Origin: Posidonia oceanica
Taxonomy: Eukaryota; Streptophyta; Magnoliopsida; Alismatales; Posidoniaceae
Assembly (NCBI GenBank): GCA_037176725.1
Contig: JAZBRS010000014.1
Location: 77,606,501-77,670,500, forward strand
DNA length: 64,000 bases
Reading direction: 5' to 3'
Within the stretch, counting starts at the first letter, position 1. The number at the start of each line of letters is the position of its first letter. Of the stretch, positions 1 through 10,400 are shown in pieces. The notes under the pieces were generated by a model. That model had not been told where the DNA came from. It was given only the letters and a program-made list of their open reading frames with translations, and did no database searches. Made by a program: the position numbers and the translations under genes.

Positions 1-2018
1 GAAGAGTTGCAGAATTCAGAGGAGGAAGGAGGAGGATTGCTCTCTGGATGCTCTCGCACGCTCTAGCTGCTCTCTTTGGGTGACAAAAGGGCAGTGAAGG
101 AGGAGTGGAGTCGAGGCTTTCTCAGGGGGCTGGATTGGGTTGAGCACGGGCTGAGGATTCGAAATCCATCGGCGCGAGCACTACTGCTGGATTGGAGAGG
201 CGGTTGGCGAGGCAACGGGCAGTAAATGCCCCCCTGGAAGATCCGTTGAGAGAGTTAAGAGAAGAGAGGGAGCTGGAGTTGAGGTGATCGGGAGGGAGAA
301 GTTGAATTGAATTCAAAGAAGATCACAGGAAGAAGAAGAAGAAGTTGAAGAGGAAGAAGAAGAAAGAGGGAAGAAGAAGGAGAGGCGTGGTGTGGGCCGG
401 GCTGCGCGCGTGGAGAGAAAAAATAAAAGAAAAAAAAGAGAAGAAGGAAGGGAAGGTGGGCTGGACGAAAAGAGAGAAAAAGGGAATGGAAAAGAAAGAA
501 AGAAAGGAAGAAAAAGAAAGGAAGAAGAGAAAGAAGGAGAAAATGGAAATAAAAAATAAGAATAAAAATAGAAAAGGGTGGGAAAAAGTTTTTAGAGTAG
601 TTGTGTTTAAATTAGGATTTTAATTAGGTTTTTTAATGGTTGTTTTTAATTGGTTAATTAGGGTTAGAAATAGTTTTAGTTTTGATTTAAGTTAGGATTT
701 TAAGTTTTCTTTTAATTGTTTTTTTGATTTTGTTTAAATGTTTGTTAAGTTTTTAATTTTGTTTTTTTAGTTAAGTTTTTCTTATTAAGTGTTTCTTGTT
801 AAGTTGGGATTTTTAATTGGGATTTTTTAATGGGTTGCTTTTTAATTAGTTAGGAGGAGTTTATGATTTTGATTTTAACCTTTTTTTCTTAAGTCTTTTT
901 TATTTGTTTTTAATTTAGTCTGTTAGGATCTTTTAATATTTTTTAGTTAAGTTTTTTTTTGTTAAGTTTTTAATTAAGTGTTTTTAAATTTTTGATTGTT
1001 TCTTTTTCTTTTTCAAGTAAGTTTTTAAATTATTCTTTTTAGATTTGTTAAGTTAGGTTTTCCCTTAATTATTTGTCTTAGTGTTTTTAATTGTTTTCTT
1101 TCTTCTTAGGGTTTGTTTTTTTATTATTTTTAATAGGGATTTTACTTTTTGTTTGTTTTGATCATATTTTGATTTTTGCTTGATTTTATAGTATTTTCTT
1201 TTTGTTTGTTTTGCATTTTTTAGATTGCCTTCTTAGTTTTTAGTTTTAGTTAGATTTAATTAGGTTTTTGTTTTTAATTGTTTGTTTAATGTTTTTAAAT
1301 TGTTTTCCTTTTGTTTTTAGAGTTTTAAAGGTTTTTAAGGGTTTTTTAGAGATTTAGTGGAAGAAAGGAAAGGAAAGGGAAAAGGGAAAAGAAAAGGGAG
1401 AAATGAAGGAGTAAAGAAGAAAGAGAGGAATTGAAGGAAAGTAAATATTAGAAAATCAAGAAATAAGCTAAAAATAAAATAAAAATACAAGGTGGGCCCA
1501 CAGCCAAGCAAGAAAAGGAGAGAGAATGAAGTGAAAAGAAGGAGAATAATCAGGAGAGAGAGAGAGGAGAGAGAAAAGAATAATCTAGGAGAGAGAAAAG
1601 GATAATTTGAAGAAATGAAGGGGTTAGAGGTTTAGAAAAGAGGTGAAATTTGGAAAGTGTGTAGCCTAGGGTCTCTAGTGTTAGACCTAGGGTTTGGGTT
1701 TGGATTTGGGAAGGTTTTGGAAGGGTTTTGAGGTGTAGAAAAAGGGAAGTTTTACTTAGGTTTTCTAGGATTTTTGGGAGTGATTTTGGTTTGGAATTTC
1801 TAGGGAATTTTGATGGGTTTGTTAAGTTGGGAAGGGTGAGTTTTCCTATGGTTTTTGGGTAGTTTTTGGGCTTGGGAAAGAGGTGTGATTCTTGGTTAAG
1901 TTTGGGCTTGTTTTGGAGAGGAGGATGAAAAGGAATGTGTAGGTTTGGACCTAGATTTGGATCTAGAAGTCACCAGAGGATTCTAATTGATTCAGCCTGT
2001 CAAAATGGGGTGTCAACA
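1..2018 (-). mobile_element. S0: right part of a minus-strand Tat-type LTR
   Basis: The right edge reads GGGGTGTCAACA, the complement of an LTR start TGTTGACACCCC. It is followed by CATGC (2019-2023) as the probable right target-site duplication. The interior matches the layout of the complete LTRs at 7499-12981 and 46865-52851: a purine-rich tract (about 315-570), a T-rich stretch (about 570-1340), a second purine-rich stretch (1360-1640) and a CCTAGG-bearing segment (1660-1900). The left end lies outside the window, so I cannot tell whether this is a solo LTR. Flanking element Z continues directly at 2019 when compared with B near 15022. No gene lies inside; the lysine/glutamate-rich frame over 345-623 is only the purine tract. 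Confidence 0.8.
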
Positions 2019-2253
2019 CATGCATGACCGCATCAATCATATTGTAGGGCCCCTGGCCAAACATGCTACCAAACATCGCAGGAGAGTCCTCCTCAATCAA
2101 TCCGAGTGCTAACCCGCGCCATCCAAACAAGCAAAGCTACTGAGCACCATCATCCAGATCTTCTTCCAGGGACTGGTATCCCAAACTACTCGTCTGACAA
2201 ATGCATCAGTTTTGTCTTCACCTTCCCTTTCGATGCCAAGGCGCGCTGGCCAA

Positions 2254-2280
2254 CCCCTAGTATCATCCTGATACCAGGGG
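2254..2280 (+). other. 12-bp-stem hairpin in Z 3' region
   Basis: CCCCTAGTATCA (2254-2265) faces TGATACCAGGGG (2269-2280) across a 3-base loop. One stem position is A opposite C; the other eleven pair. Equivalent hairpins occur in B (14760-14786), A (54391-54417) and E (63161-63189), each a short distance upstream of a hairpin array. Confidence 0.8.
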
Positions 2281-2382
2281 CATCTTTTTGACCGCCCCTT
2301 GGTATCATTCCCCCTCTCTTTCCCCCATGATATTCCTAGATATCACGGGATGATCTGCACTCACAAAACCTATTCTCTTACC

Positions 2383-2800
2383 GACCGATAAGTTCGATAT
2401 CATATCACTCATTATTTTGCAGGCCAATAAGTCCGATATCTTATCACCCATTCTTTTGCCGGCCGATAAGTCCGATATCTTATCACTCATTCTTTTTCCG
2501 GCCGATAAGTCCGATATCTTATCACCCATTCATTTGCCGGCCGATAAGTCAGATATCTTATCACTCATTCATTTGCTGGCCGATAAGTCCGATATCTTAT
2601 CACCCATTCATTTGCCGGCCGATAAGTCCGATATCTTATCACTCATTCATTTGCTGGCCGATAAGTCCGATATCTTATCACTCATTCTTTTGCCGGCCGA
2701 TAAGTCCGATATCTTATCATCCTTTCTTTTGCCGACCGATAAGTCCGATATCTTATCACCCATTCCTTTGCTGGCCGATAAGTCCGATATCTTATCAATC
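2383..2800 (+). repeat. 39-bp hairpin tandem array, 11 units
   Basis: Units start at 2387 and repeat at exactly 39 bases (2426, 2465, 2504 and so on to 2777). Each contains GATAAG, an 8-base loop (usually TCCGATAT) and CTTATC, so each unit can fold as a 6-bp-stem hairpin. The frame gives an artificial 13-residue peptide repeat (ADKSDILS), which I do not regard as a gene. The array is followed by an (AATC)n run at about 2798-2820. Confidence 0.95.
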
Positions 2801-2815
2801 AATCAATCAATCAAT

Positions 2816-3520
2816 CACCCCTTTCCGGTTGATAGGACCGTAAACTATCACTTCCGGTTGATAGGACCGTAAACTATCGTTCTCTGGCTGATGATCTGAA
2901 ACTCATCACTCTTTCGGCTGATATCCAGTAACTATCACTCACAACTGCATCTTCCGGTTGATAGGATCGTAAACTATTGCTTCCGGTTAATAGGATCGTA
3001 AACTATTGCTTCCGGTTGATAGGACCGTAAACTATCGCTTCTAGTTGATAGGACCGTAAACTATCGTTCTCTGGCTGATGATCCGAAACTCATCTCTCTT
3101 AGGCTGATATCCAAAACTATCACCTGCAGTAGTGTTTTCCGGCTGATATCCAGTAACTATCACTCGCAAACGCCCCTTTCCGATTGATAGGACCGTAAAC
3201 TATCGCTCTCTGGCTGATATCCAAAACTGTCACGAACATTTGCGTTTTTCGGCTGATATCCAGTAACTATCACTCATGATTGCGCTTCTAGTTGATAGGA
3301 CCGTAAACTATCGCTTCCGGTTGATAGGACCGTAAACTAGCGCTCTCCGGCTGATATCTGAAACTATCTTGCACAATCATGTTTTCCGGCTGATATCCAG
3401 TAACTATCGTTTTCGGTTGATAGGACCGTAAACTATCGCTTCCGGTTGATAGGATCGTAAATTATCGCTTCCGGTTGATAGGACCGTAAACTATCACCCT
3501 CCGGCCAATAAGTCTGATAT
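2816..3520 (+). repeat. Array of mini-hairpins with varied stems
   Basis: About two dozen short palindromic units. The main type is GATAGGACCGTAAACTATC (stem GATAG/CTATC). Mixed with it are TGATATCCAGTAACTATCA (stem TGATA/TATCA), GATGATCCGAAACTCATC (stem GATGA/TCATC) and one more GATAAG-type unit at its right end (3508-3528). The loops keep a TCCG, ACCG or TCCA start followed by an A-rich end. The same classes occur in B on the minus strand (13495-14458). Confidence 0.9.
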
Positions 3521-3963
3521 CTTATCACTTCCTTCACGCGACTTTGTTCCAGGAAGACAAAGTCCCGCATCTCCCGGCGGTAGGAGAGGGTGCCCTTCTC
3601 CCTTCGCGCCTCTTTTGTTGCGGTCGCCCCTTCTACGTGGCTCCAACTGCCTTGCTTGCTTGCTCCCCCGGGCGGGGACAGGCTGCCCCTTTCTTTCCCT
3701 CTTTGTTGTGCAAGTTTGGACTAGCCGCCAAATTTTTATGCTGCATCGCGGTTCCTCTTTTAGCATCCTTTTGCATCAATTCAGCATTGCATACTAGACT
3801 AACTGCATTACATCATCAGCATTGCATCAGCATTAGCATGCATTGCATACATACATTCCAACAGCATCTGCATCTGCATTTTGCATTGCGGCGACAAGCC
3901 ACGACGTTCGGTGCATCCGCCGAACAAGTGACTCACGCCAATAGCAATTTTGTGCTCCCGTCA

Positions 3964-4053
3964 GTCAGATGGGGTGTCTTGTCAACCTAAGCAGCGGCCT
4001 CGCTTCGCTTGACCTCGCTCAGGAAGGGGCATCTATAGACATCCCATTTTAAC
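3964..4053 (+). promoter_or_regulatory. Polypurine tract of Z within a nested double stem
   Basis: The polypurine tract GGAAGGGGCATC (4022-4033) directly precedes the LTR start. Outer arms GTCAGATGGGGTGTCT (3964-3979) and AGACATCCCATTTTAAC (4037-4053) are complementary apart from a few changes. Inner arms CCTAAGC (3986-3992) and GCTCAGG (4017-4023) enclose a loop of about 24 bases. The polypurine tract primes plus-strand DNA synthesis in LTR elements. The double stem is what I see in the sequence; a role for it is inference. Confidence 0.75.
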
Positions 4054-7000
4054 AGGCTGAGTTAGTGGAATCCTTCTGGTGGCTTCTGAACCTTAACCTA
4101 AACCCAAAACCACACTCTTCTTTTCAAACCAAAACTCCAAAACAACCCCAAAACCAAACCTAGAACTACACCCATTTTCTAATCCAAAAAACCACCCAAC
4201 AACCCTAGGAAAACCCATCCTTCCTAACCTAGAAAACCCTCCAAAAAACCCTTAGAATCTCCCACCAAAACTACTCCCAAAAACCCTAGAAAACCTAAGT
4301 AAAACCACCCTTTTTCTAGACCCAAAATCCTTCCAAAAACCTTCCAAAATCCCACTTCAAACCCTAGGTCAAACCATAGAAACCCTAGGTCACACACTCA
4401 CCCAATCCCACTCCAAATCCAAGCCTTTATCCTCCTCATCTCTCCAAATTATCCTTTTCTCTCTCCAAATTATTCTTTTCTCTCTCCTCTCTATCCTCCT
4501 TCTCATTCTCCTTCTTTTCCTCTCCTTCTTTCTCCTATTCTTGCTTTCCAATGGGCCCACCTTATGCATCTTTCCTTCCTTTATTTTATCTGTATTTTTA
4601 TTTTATTTTATTTTATCTCTTGATTTTCTAATCTTTAATTTCTTTCCTCCCCTCCCTTCCTTCCTTTCTTTCTTTTCTCCTTCCTCTCCTTTGCTTTTCC
4701 TTTCTTCCACATTAAACCTTTAAAACTCTAATTAAAAAAGGAAAACATAAGGAGAAACAAATTAGAACCTTAAAAGGAAATAATTAAAAAACTTGGACAC
4801 ACAATTAAAAGAAAAATCCAGCTAAAAAGCAACTAAAAACTAAGAATGCAATCCAAAAAATATAAAACAAACAAGAGGAAAATGCTATTAAAAACAAACA
4901 AAAGAAAAATATAATCCAAAAAAACAAAAAGAAAGAACCCTATTAAAAATAATAACAATCAAAAGCAAATCCTAGGAAAGAAAAAACAATCAAATAACCT
5001 AGGATAAGTAATTAAAAATCCATAGCAAACAAATCTACAGAAACAATTAAAAACACAAACTTAAAACAATTTAAAAGACTTAACTAAAAAGAAAAAAGAG
5101 AAAAAAACTTAACAAGAAAAACTTAACTTAAAAATAATTAAAAAAAAAAACTTAACAAACATTTAAAACCAATTTAAAAATAATTTAAAGAAAGACTTAA
5201 GAAAAATTATAAAATCAAAACAAAAACCCCTCTTAACCCTAATTTAAAAAATTAATTAATTATAAAACAATCCTTCAAACCCTAACTAAAAATCTTAACT
5301 TAAAAATAACTACTCTAAAATATTTCCAAATCCCTTTTTTTTCCAATCTTTTTTCTTCTTTTTCTCTCTCCCAATTTCCCCATCTCCCTTCTTTTCCTTT
5401 CTTCTTTTCCTTTTCTTTTCTTTTAGTCTGGCCCGGCCCACTGCACCCTTCTTTCTTTTCCTTTTTTCCTTTCCCGCAATCCAGCCTAGCCCACTTGCAC
5501 CCGATCCTCCTCCTTCCCTTCTTCCCTTTCTTCCTTCTTCTTCTTCCTTCTTCTTTTCTCCCGCGGCCAACAGCATAGCCTTCCCTCGGTTTTTAAAATC
5601 CGAATTTCCACCTCCGTCAGCATCAGCCAGCTGCCATCCCTCTGCTCTCACACCCTCTCTCAGCCTTCCCATCCTTGGCCGCATCTTCCGCGACGGCATT
5701 TACTCGCACGTCGCCTCGCCGGTCAGCCCTCCTATCAGCTGCAGTGTCCCCACGTCCGTGGATTTGAATCCACCGCTCGCGCCAGTCGCTCCAGCTCCTC
5801 CTGATAAAACCAAGCCTCTCCTCCTCCTTCTTAACCTTTGCCAATTGAGAGAACCAGAGAGAGAGCGTGAGAGCCCAGAATCCTCCTCCTTCTCCTTCTG
5901 AGAAATCCCAACACTCCTTCTCCCAGCATCAGACCCCTTCAAGCCCCCAAAACTTTCCCAAATCCTTCCCTAATCCTCACCCTACCTCCAACATCCACTT
6001 CCCCTCCTTCCACGTCCTGCCTCGACCCAGAATCACCCCAAACACCCGAGCATCCACTCACCAGCACAGACTCCCCTCCACCTCAGAATTCCCCGCACCA
6101 CAGACCACAAACTCACCCCAAAATCCTTCACCCAACTCACCTAAACTCCACCTTCCCAGACCACCCGTTATCTCACCCACACACCCACCATAGCCCGAAC
6201 GCTCCACAGCAAACACCTGTGCCCGTTTTCTGTCTAGAATCCACCAAACCAGCAACCATCCATTCCAGCCTTCCTCAGCCCAATTCAAAGCCTCCCTCAC
6301 CATCACCAGGCTCACAGCAACTCACCGGAAGCTTCCACCCAGCCCAGCGAGCAACAGCTCACCACCCCCACCTCTAGCTAAACCAGTGGCACCCAAAAAG
6401 CCATTTTCTTTCCTCCGACGCGCAAGCTAGCGCCCGTGCTGTCTCTGAGCTCCGGAGCATCGCCAGGAGATGATCCAGATCGTCGTGTGCCGCCGGGAGC
6501 GACTGCAGCAGCCGCACCATCACCGCCGTCGTCAGCTCAACCCACCGACGTCAGGGGAGCGAACCAGCCGCGGAAAAAGGTACCTTTCTTCACCTTTAGC
6601 TTAGTTTCCTTCCTGTCTTGCTTCCTAGCCCATTAGAAGTAGGTTCCGCCCCCTGTCGCGTCGAGTCGTCACCGTCACTGACCTTTCTTCTCTAGCGAGC
6701 TCTCTGCATGCAACCTCGCTTCGGACGTCTGCCTGCTTCGCTGTCGATGCTCCGAGCACCGTGGAGGTTCCAGGAACCTAACCCCGTCCTCCATTTCCAC
6801 CGGGAGCACCCGCAGCCTTCGGTCCGACTCCAGCACCTCCTGCAGAGCTCCATCGCCTCCTCCGACGCGCTCTGGCCTCCGTCATGCCTCACCGACCAGC
6901 CTCCGGCCTCCGGGGAGGTCCACTGCAGCTCGCCAACCCTCCAACGCCGTCGGATCGCACCTTCTTCTCCGGCACAGACCCTGCAACTCTCCTGCTATAG

Positions 7001-7498
7001 TATTTTGAGTTTTTAATTCGCATTAGTTTTGATTTCATTTTTTATTTCCTTAACTTAGTAATTTTACCATCACATTGCATTACTTCCCTGAAGTTTTATT
7101 TATTTGCTTTCCAGTCCAGCCACAGTTTATGTTTGATTTAATTCTGAGTAAAAAAAATATAAAATTGCATGAAAAATATGTAGTTCCTTTTATTTGCATG
7201 TTAGTCCTGCTGTAGTTTAAAAACTTCTGATTTCATTTACTTTTAGCCCAACTATTTATTTTTATTACATGTCAGTCCTCTGTAGTTCACAGCTTTTTAT
7301 TTTTCTTTAGTTTTAGCCCTGTTATTTATTTTTATTGCATGTTGGTCCTGCTGTAGTTCAAAATACTTTTCTGTCTTTTAGTTTTTAGTCCAATTGTTTA
7401 TTTATTTTGCATCTAAGTCCTCCAGTTGATAAATGTCATTTAAATGCCTGCTTTTACCTTATTACATTGCTCTTAAGTCCTTCTGTTTATTTTATTTG
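4034..7498 (+). mobile_element. 3' LTR of Z, first part
   Basis: The LTR begins TATAGACATCCCATTTTAAC, a decayed form of TGTAGACACCCC, directly after the polypurine tract. In order it holds a CCTAGG/AACCCTA-rich segment (4080-4440), a pyrimidine-rich stretch (4440-4720), an A-rich stretch (4730-5320), a polypyrimidine tract (5330-5560), a GC-rich centre (5560-6990) and a TGCATTT-rich part (7020-7498). It stops at 7498, where minus element B begins. Comparison with B's LTR shows that the sequence expected next is absent. The last part of this LTR is at 32848-33303. Confidence 0.85.
5330..5580 (+). repeat. Polypyrimidine tract in Z LTR
   Basis: An almost pure C/T stretch, broken by GGCCCGGCCCACT-like words. 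It is the sense-strand counterpart of the GA-rich tracts at 315-570, 11500-11760, 31495-31740 and 51165-51345, and of the longer tract at 37838-38340. Apparent lysine/glutamate-rich or serine/phenylalanine-rich frames here are compositional artefacts. Confidence 0.85.
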
Positions 7499-10400
7499 TG
7501 TAGTAATCCCAGTGTTCAGATCATCCATGCACACTGCCAAAGCTCGCGTGCACCGATCAGAATCAGGTTCACTATTAGCGGCTGTGTCCGAGAAGGAAGA
7601 CTTGACTCAAAAACACTTAAAAAAGGGAAAAAAGGAAAGAAAAGAAGAAGATAAGACAATTCAGAGTCGCCACCATGTCTATTAAGTCGGAAGACAAGGA
7701 AAATCAGGGAAATACGTGAATAAACACGCAAAACCAAGCAAAGGATGCAATGCAATGTAATGCAAAAGAAAAGAGATGCAAATGAATGCAAATGATATGA
7801 CTCATGCCTAGGATAAGGGCAATATGGTCATTACGGGCCAAGAGAAAGGGCAAGGATTCCTGTTACATGCGAGGAAGGTGTTAAGCACCCCCGACACGCC
7901 TGAGAATCGGTCTTTCTAGGCTTACGCTCGCATACGCAGGGAAATGCAGACTTTGAATGCCTAAGTGCCATGAATGCCTAATTTGATGCTCAAAGGTGTG
8001 CTCTAAGTGATGGAATGCGATGCAAGGAATTAAACATGCTATCTAAGCGCTCAACAATGTTGTCTCTGTTCCGAACCGGGCGAACCCTAGTTCGTGAGAA
8101 CTCCAGGTAGAAAGCATCACTGCCCTAAATGCAAATGCAGGCGATAAAACAAAACATCGGTACAACCAGGCAATGCGAGTGACATGCAAGGGAAAACAAC
8201 ATCAAACACGCAAAACGGTGCAAGAAACAAAAGTCGACACGCGAAACGGTGCAAGAAACGAAGCAGGCACGCAAAACGGTGCAAGAAATAAAGCGGGCAG
8301 GCAAAACGGTGCAAGAAACAAAGCAGGCATGCAGAACAGTGCAAGAAACAAAATCGGCACGCAAAACGGTGCAAGAAACAAAGCGAAACAAAATATCGTA
8401 AAAGCCATGCAATGCAGGTGTAAAAACATGCAGAGAGGAAGAGTAAGACAAGCAAGGAGAGGCAAGCGGTGTAAGTATGAAAACAAACACCGCTTGAGGA
8501 CCACACAATGCAGGTGTGAAGACCTACAAAGGGGAGAGAGAGCAAGCAGAGGGATCACCACTATCCTGTGACTGTTTCCCACTAGACCGTCCCACGATGT
8601 GTCTTGCACGTTGCCAAAAGCTCACGGTGCAATCGAATTGTGGAAAAGGGGGAAGAAGGTCGCAATTAGTAGTAAATCCAAGGCAAACTCAACCCAAAAA
8701 CACTAAGAGTACGTGAAAAGAGGAGGTAGAGTTGATAGGCAAGAAGAGGAAGTCCTAATCTACATGCTCGGAAAGCGCGGGGCAAAAACAATGCATGCAA
8801 TGCAAAAAAGGATACTATGCAGGAGTTCAAAAGGGCTTACCTTAGAGATCTGAGGCCTGATCAGAGATGAACTTGGTTAGCATTGAAGTCCACTCCACCG
8901 AGGTGGTCTAGGTGACTTGGTTGTGAAGATCCGGCAGTCCGATCGGAAGATATTCAGGCTTCAAGGTAGAAGGCGCAAGGGCCAGGGGAGAAGAACGGAT
9001 CTAAGTGTAAAAGGGGTCCTAGGGGTATGGAGAACAGGTCCTCCCACATACATGGGAGCTAAAAGTGTTTAAAAGTGTGCAAAAATGCTAAATGCAATGA
9101 TGCATGGGTGCAATGCATGCAAAAATGCAAAAAAAAGGACCTAAGTGTCATGTTTTAGAAAAATTAAGGACCTATATGCAATGATTTTGAAAAGTTGGGG
9201 GCCTATATGCAAAGTTTTTGAAAAGTTAAGGGTCTAGATGCAAATAAAATAAAATGCAGGGTCTGAAATGCAATTTAATATGGTAAAGATGCAATTAAAT
9301 GATTTTTCTAAACATGTAGAGGACCGAAATGCAATTTAAAAACATGTAGGGGCTAAAATGCAATTTTATATGGTAAAGTATGCGATTAAATAATTTTTCT
9401 AAACATGCAGAGGACTAAAATGCAATTTAAAATCATGTAGGCGCCAGAATGCAATTTAGTATGGAAAAAATGCAATTAAATGATGCTGTGCATGCATGCA
9501 GAGGACCAAAATGCAAAAATAAAATAAAGTAGGATAAAAGTGCAATGCAATAACGTAAAATAAGAAATTAACTAAATTTAACAACAGAACAGACGATTGA
9601 CTTGCAAATAAAATAAACAGAAGGACTTAACAGCAATGTAATAAGATAAAAAGAGGCATTTAAATGACATTTAACAACCACAGAACTTAGATGCAAAATA
9701 AAATAATTGCTGGACTGGAAAATAAGAAATAGAAAAGTATTTTGAACTACAGCAGGAACAATGTGCAAATAAAATAAATAACTGGGCTGGAACTAAAAAA
9801 AAACTAAAAAACTGTAACTGCAGAGGACTAACATGCAAATAAAAATAAAGAGCTAGGCTTAAACTAAAAGAAAACATAAGTTTTTATACAGCAGTAGGAC
9901 TAACACGCAAATAAGCAAAACTACGTATTTTTCATACAATTTCATTTGGTTTTTTTTCAGATTTAAATGAATCTTAAACTGTAGCTGCACTGGAAAGTAA
10001 ATAAACAAAACAGCAAGGTAGAAATGCAATTTCAGTGCAAAGTTCATAAGTTAAGGAAAAATAAAAGCGATGGCAAACGAACAAAAATAAAATAATTGGA
10101 ACATTGTAGCAAAGCTAACAGAGGCCAATGCTAGAGAAGGAGGCGCGCTCGGACGATGCTGATAGGCTGGGGAGTTGTGCCAGAGGTGCACGGAGGCCGG
10201 AGGCATGTCGACGGACCATGACAGAGCTTGGAGCGAACCGGAGAAGGTGGCGGAGCTCTGCAGAAGCTCTGGAAGCAGACCGGAGGTTGGAGGCATCGAC
10301 GGCGGAAACGATGGGTAGGACGGCGTTGCTGGAACCTCCACGGAGCTCGGAGGACCGATGGCGAGGGACGAGCAGGCCGGAGCGACGATCTGCGCGCAGA

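Larger units (their letters stand above)
2019..4033 (+). mobile_element. Element Z: 3' untranslated internal region
   Basis: From 2019 the plus strand matches the complement of 15022-12982 in element B, the segment between B's accessory ORF and its 3' LTR. It therefore contains only the 3' structured region of a plus-strand Tat element: a CCCCTAGTATCA hairpin (2254-2280), two hairpin arrays (2383-3520), a conserved block containing the complement of GTCCAAACTTGCGCAA (near 3712), an ATGC-rich stretch (3770-3890) and the polypurine tract (4022-4033). There is no credible coding sequence. The coding part of Z lies left of the window. Confidence 0.8.

Noticed and set aside
345..623. Lysine/glutamate-rich open frame
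   Set aside because: It is translation of a GA-rich LTR tract; counterparts occur in every long LTR here with no conserved protein.
2417..2872. 151-codon open frame with repeated ADKSDILS peptide
   Set aside because: It is produced by the exact 39-base period of the hairpin array; the related B array has few units and no matching protein.
2383..3520. CRISPR-like array
   Set aside because: The units are contiguous or nearly so, spacers are not unique, there are no cas genes, and the context is a plant retrotransposon.
8117..8609. Cysteine/phenylalanine-rich open frames across the LTR minisatellite, also at 28005-28617
   Set aside because: The 30-base period keeps all frames open; several overlapping frames look equally good and none resembles a known protein.
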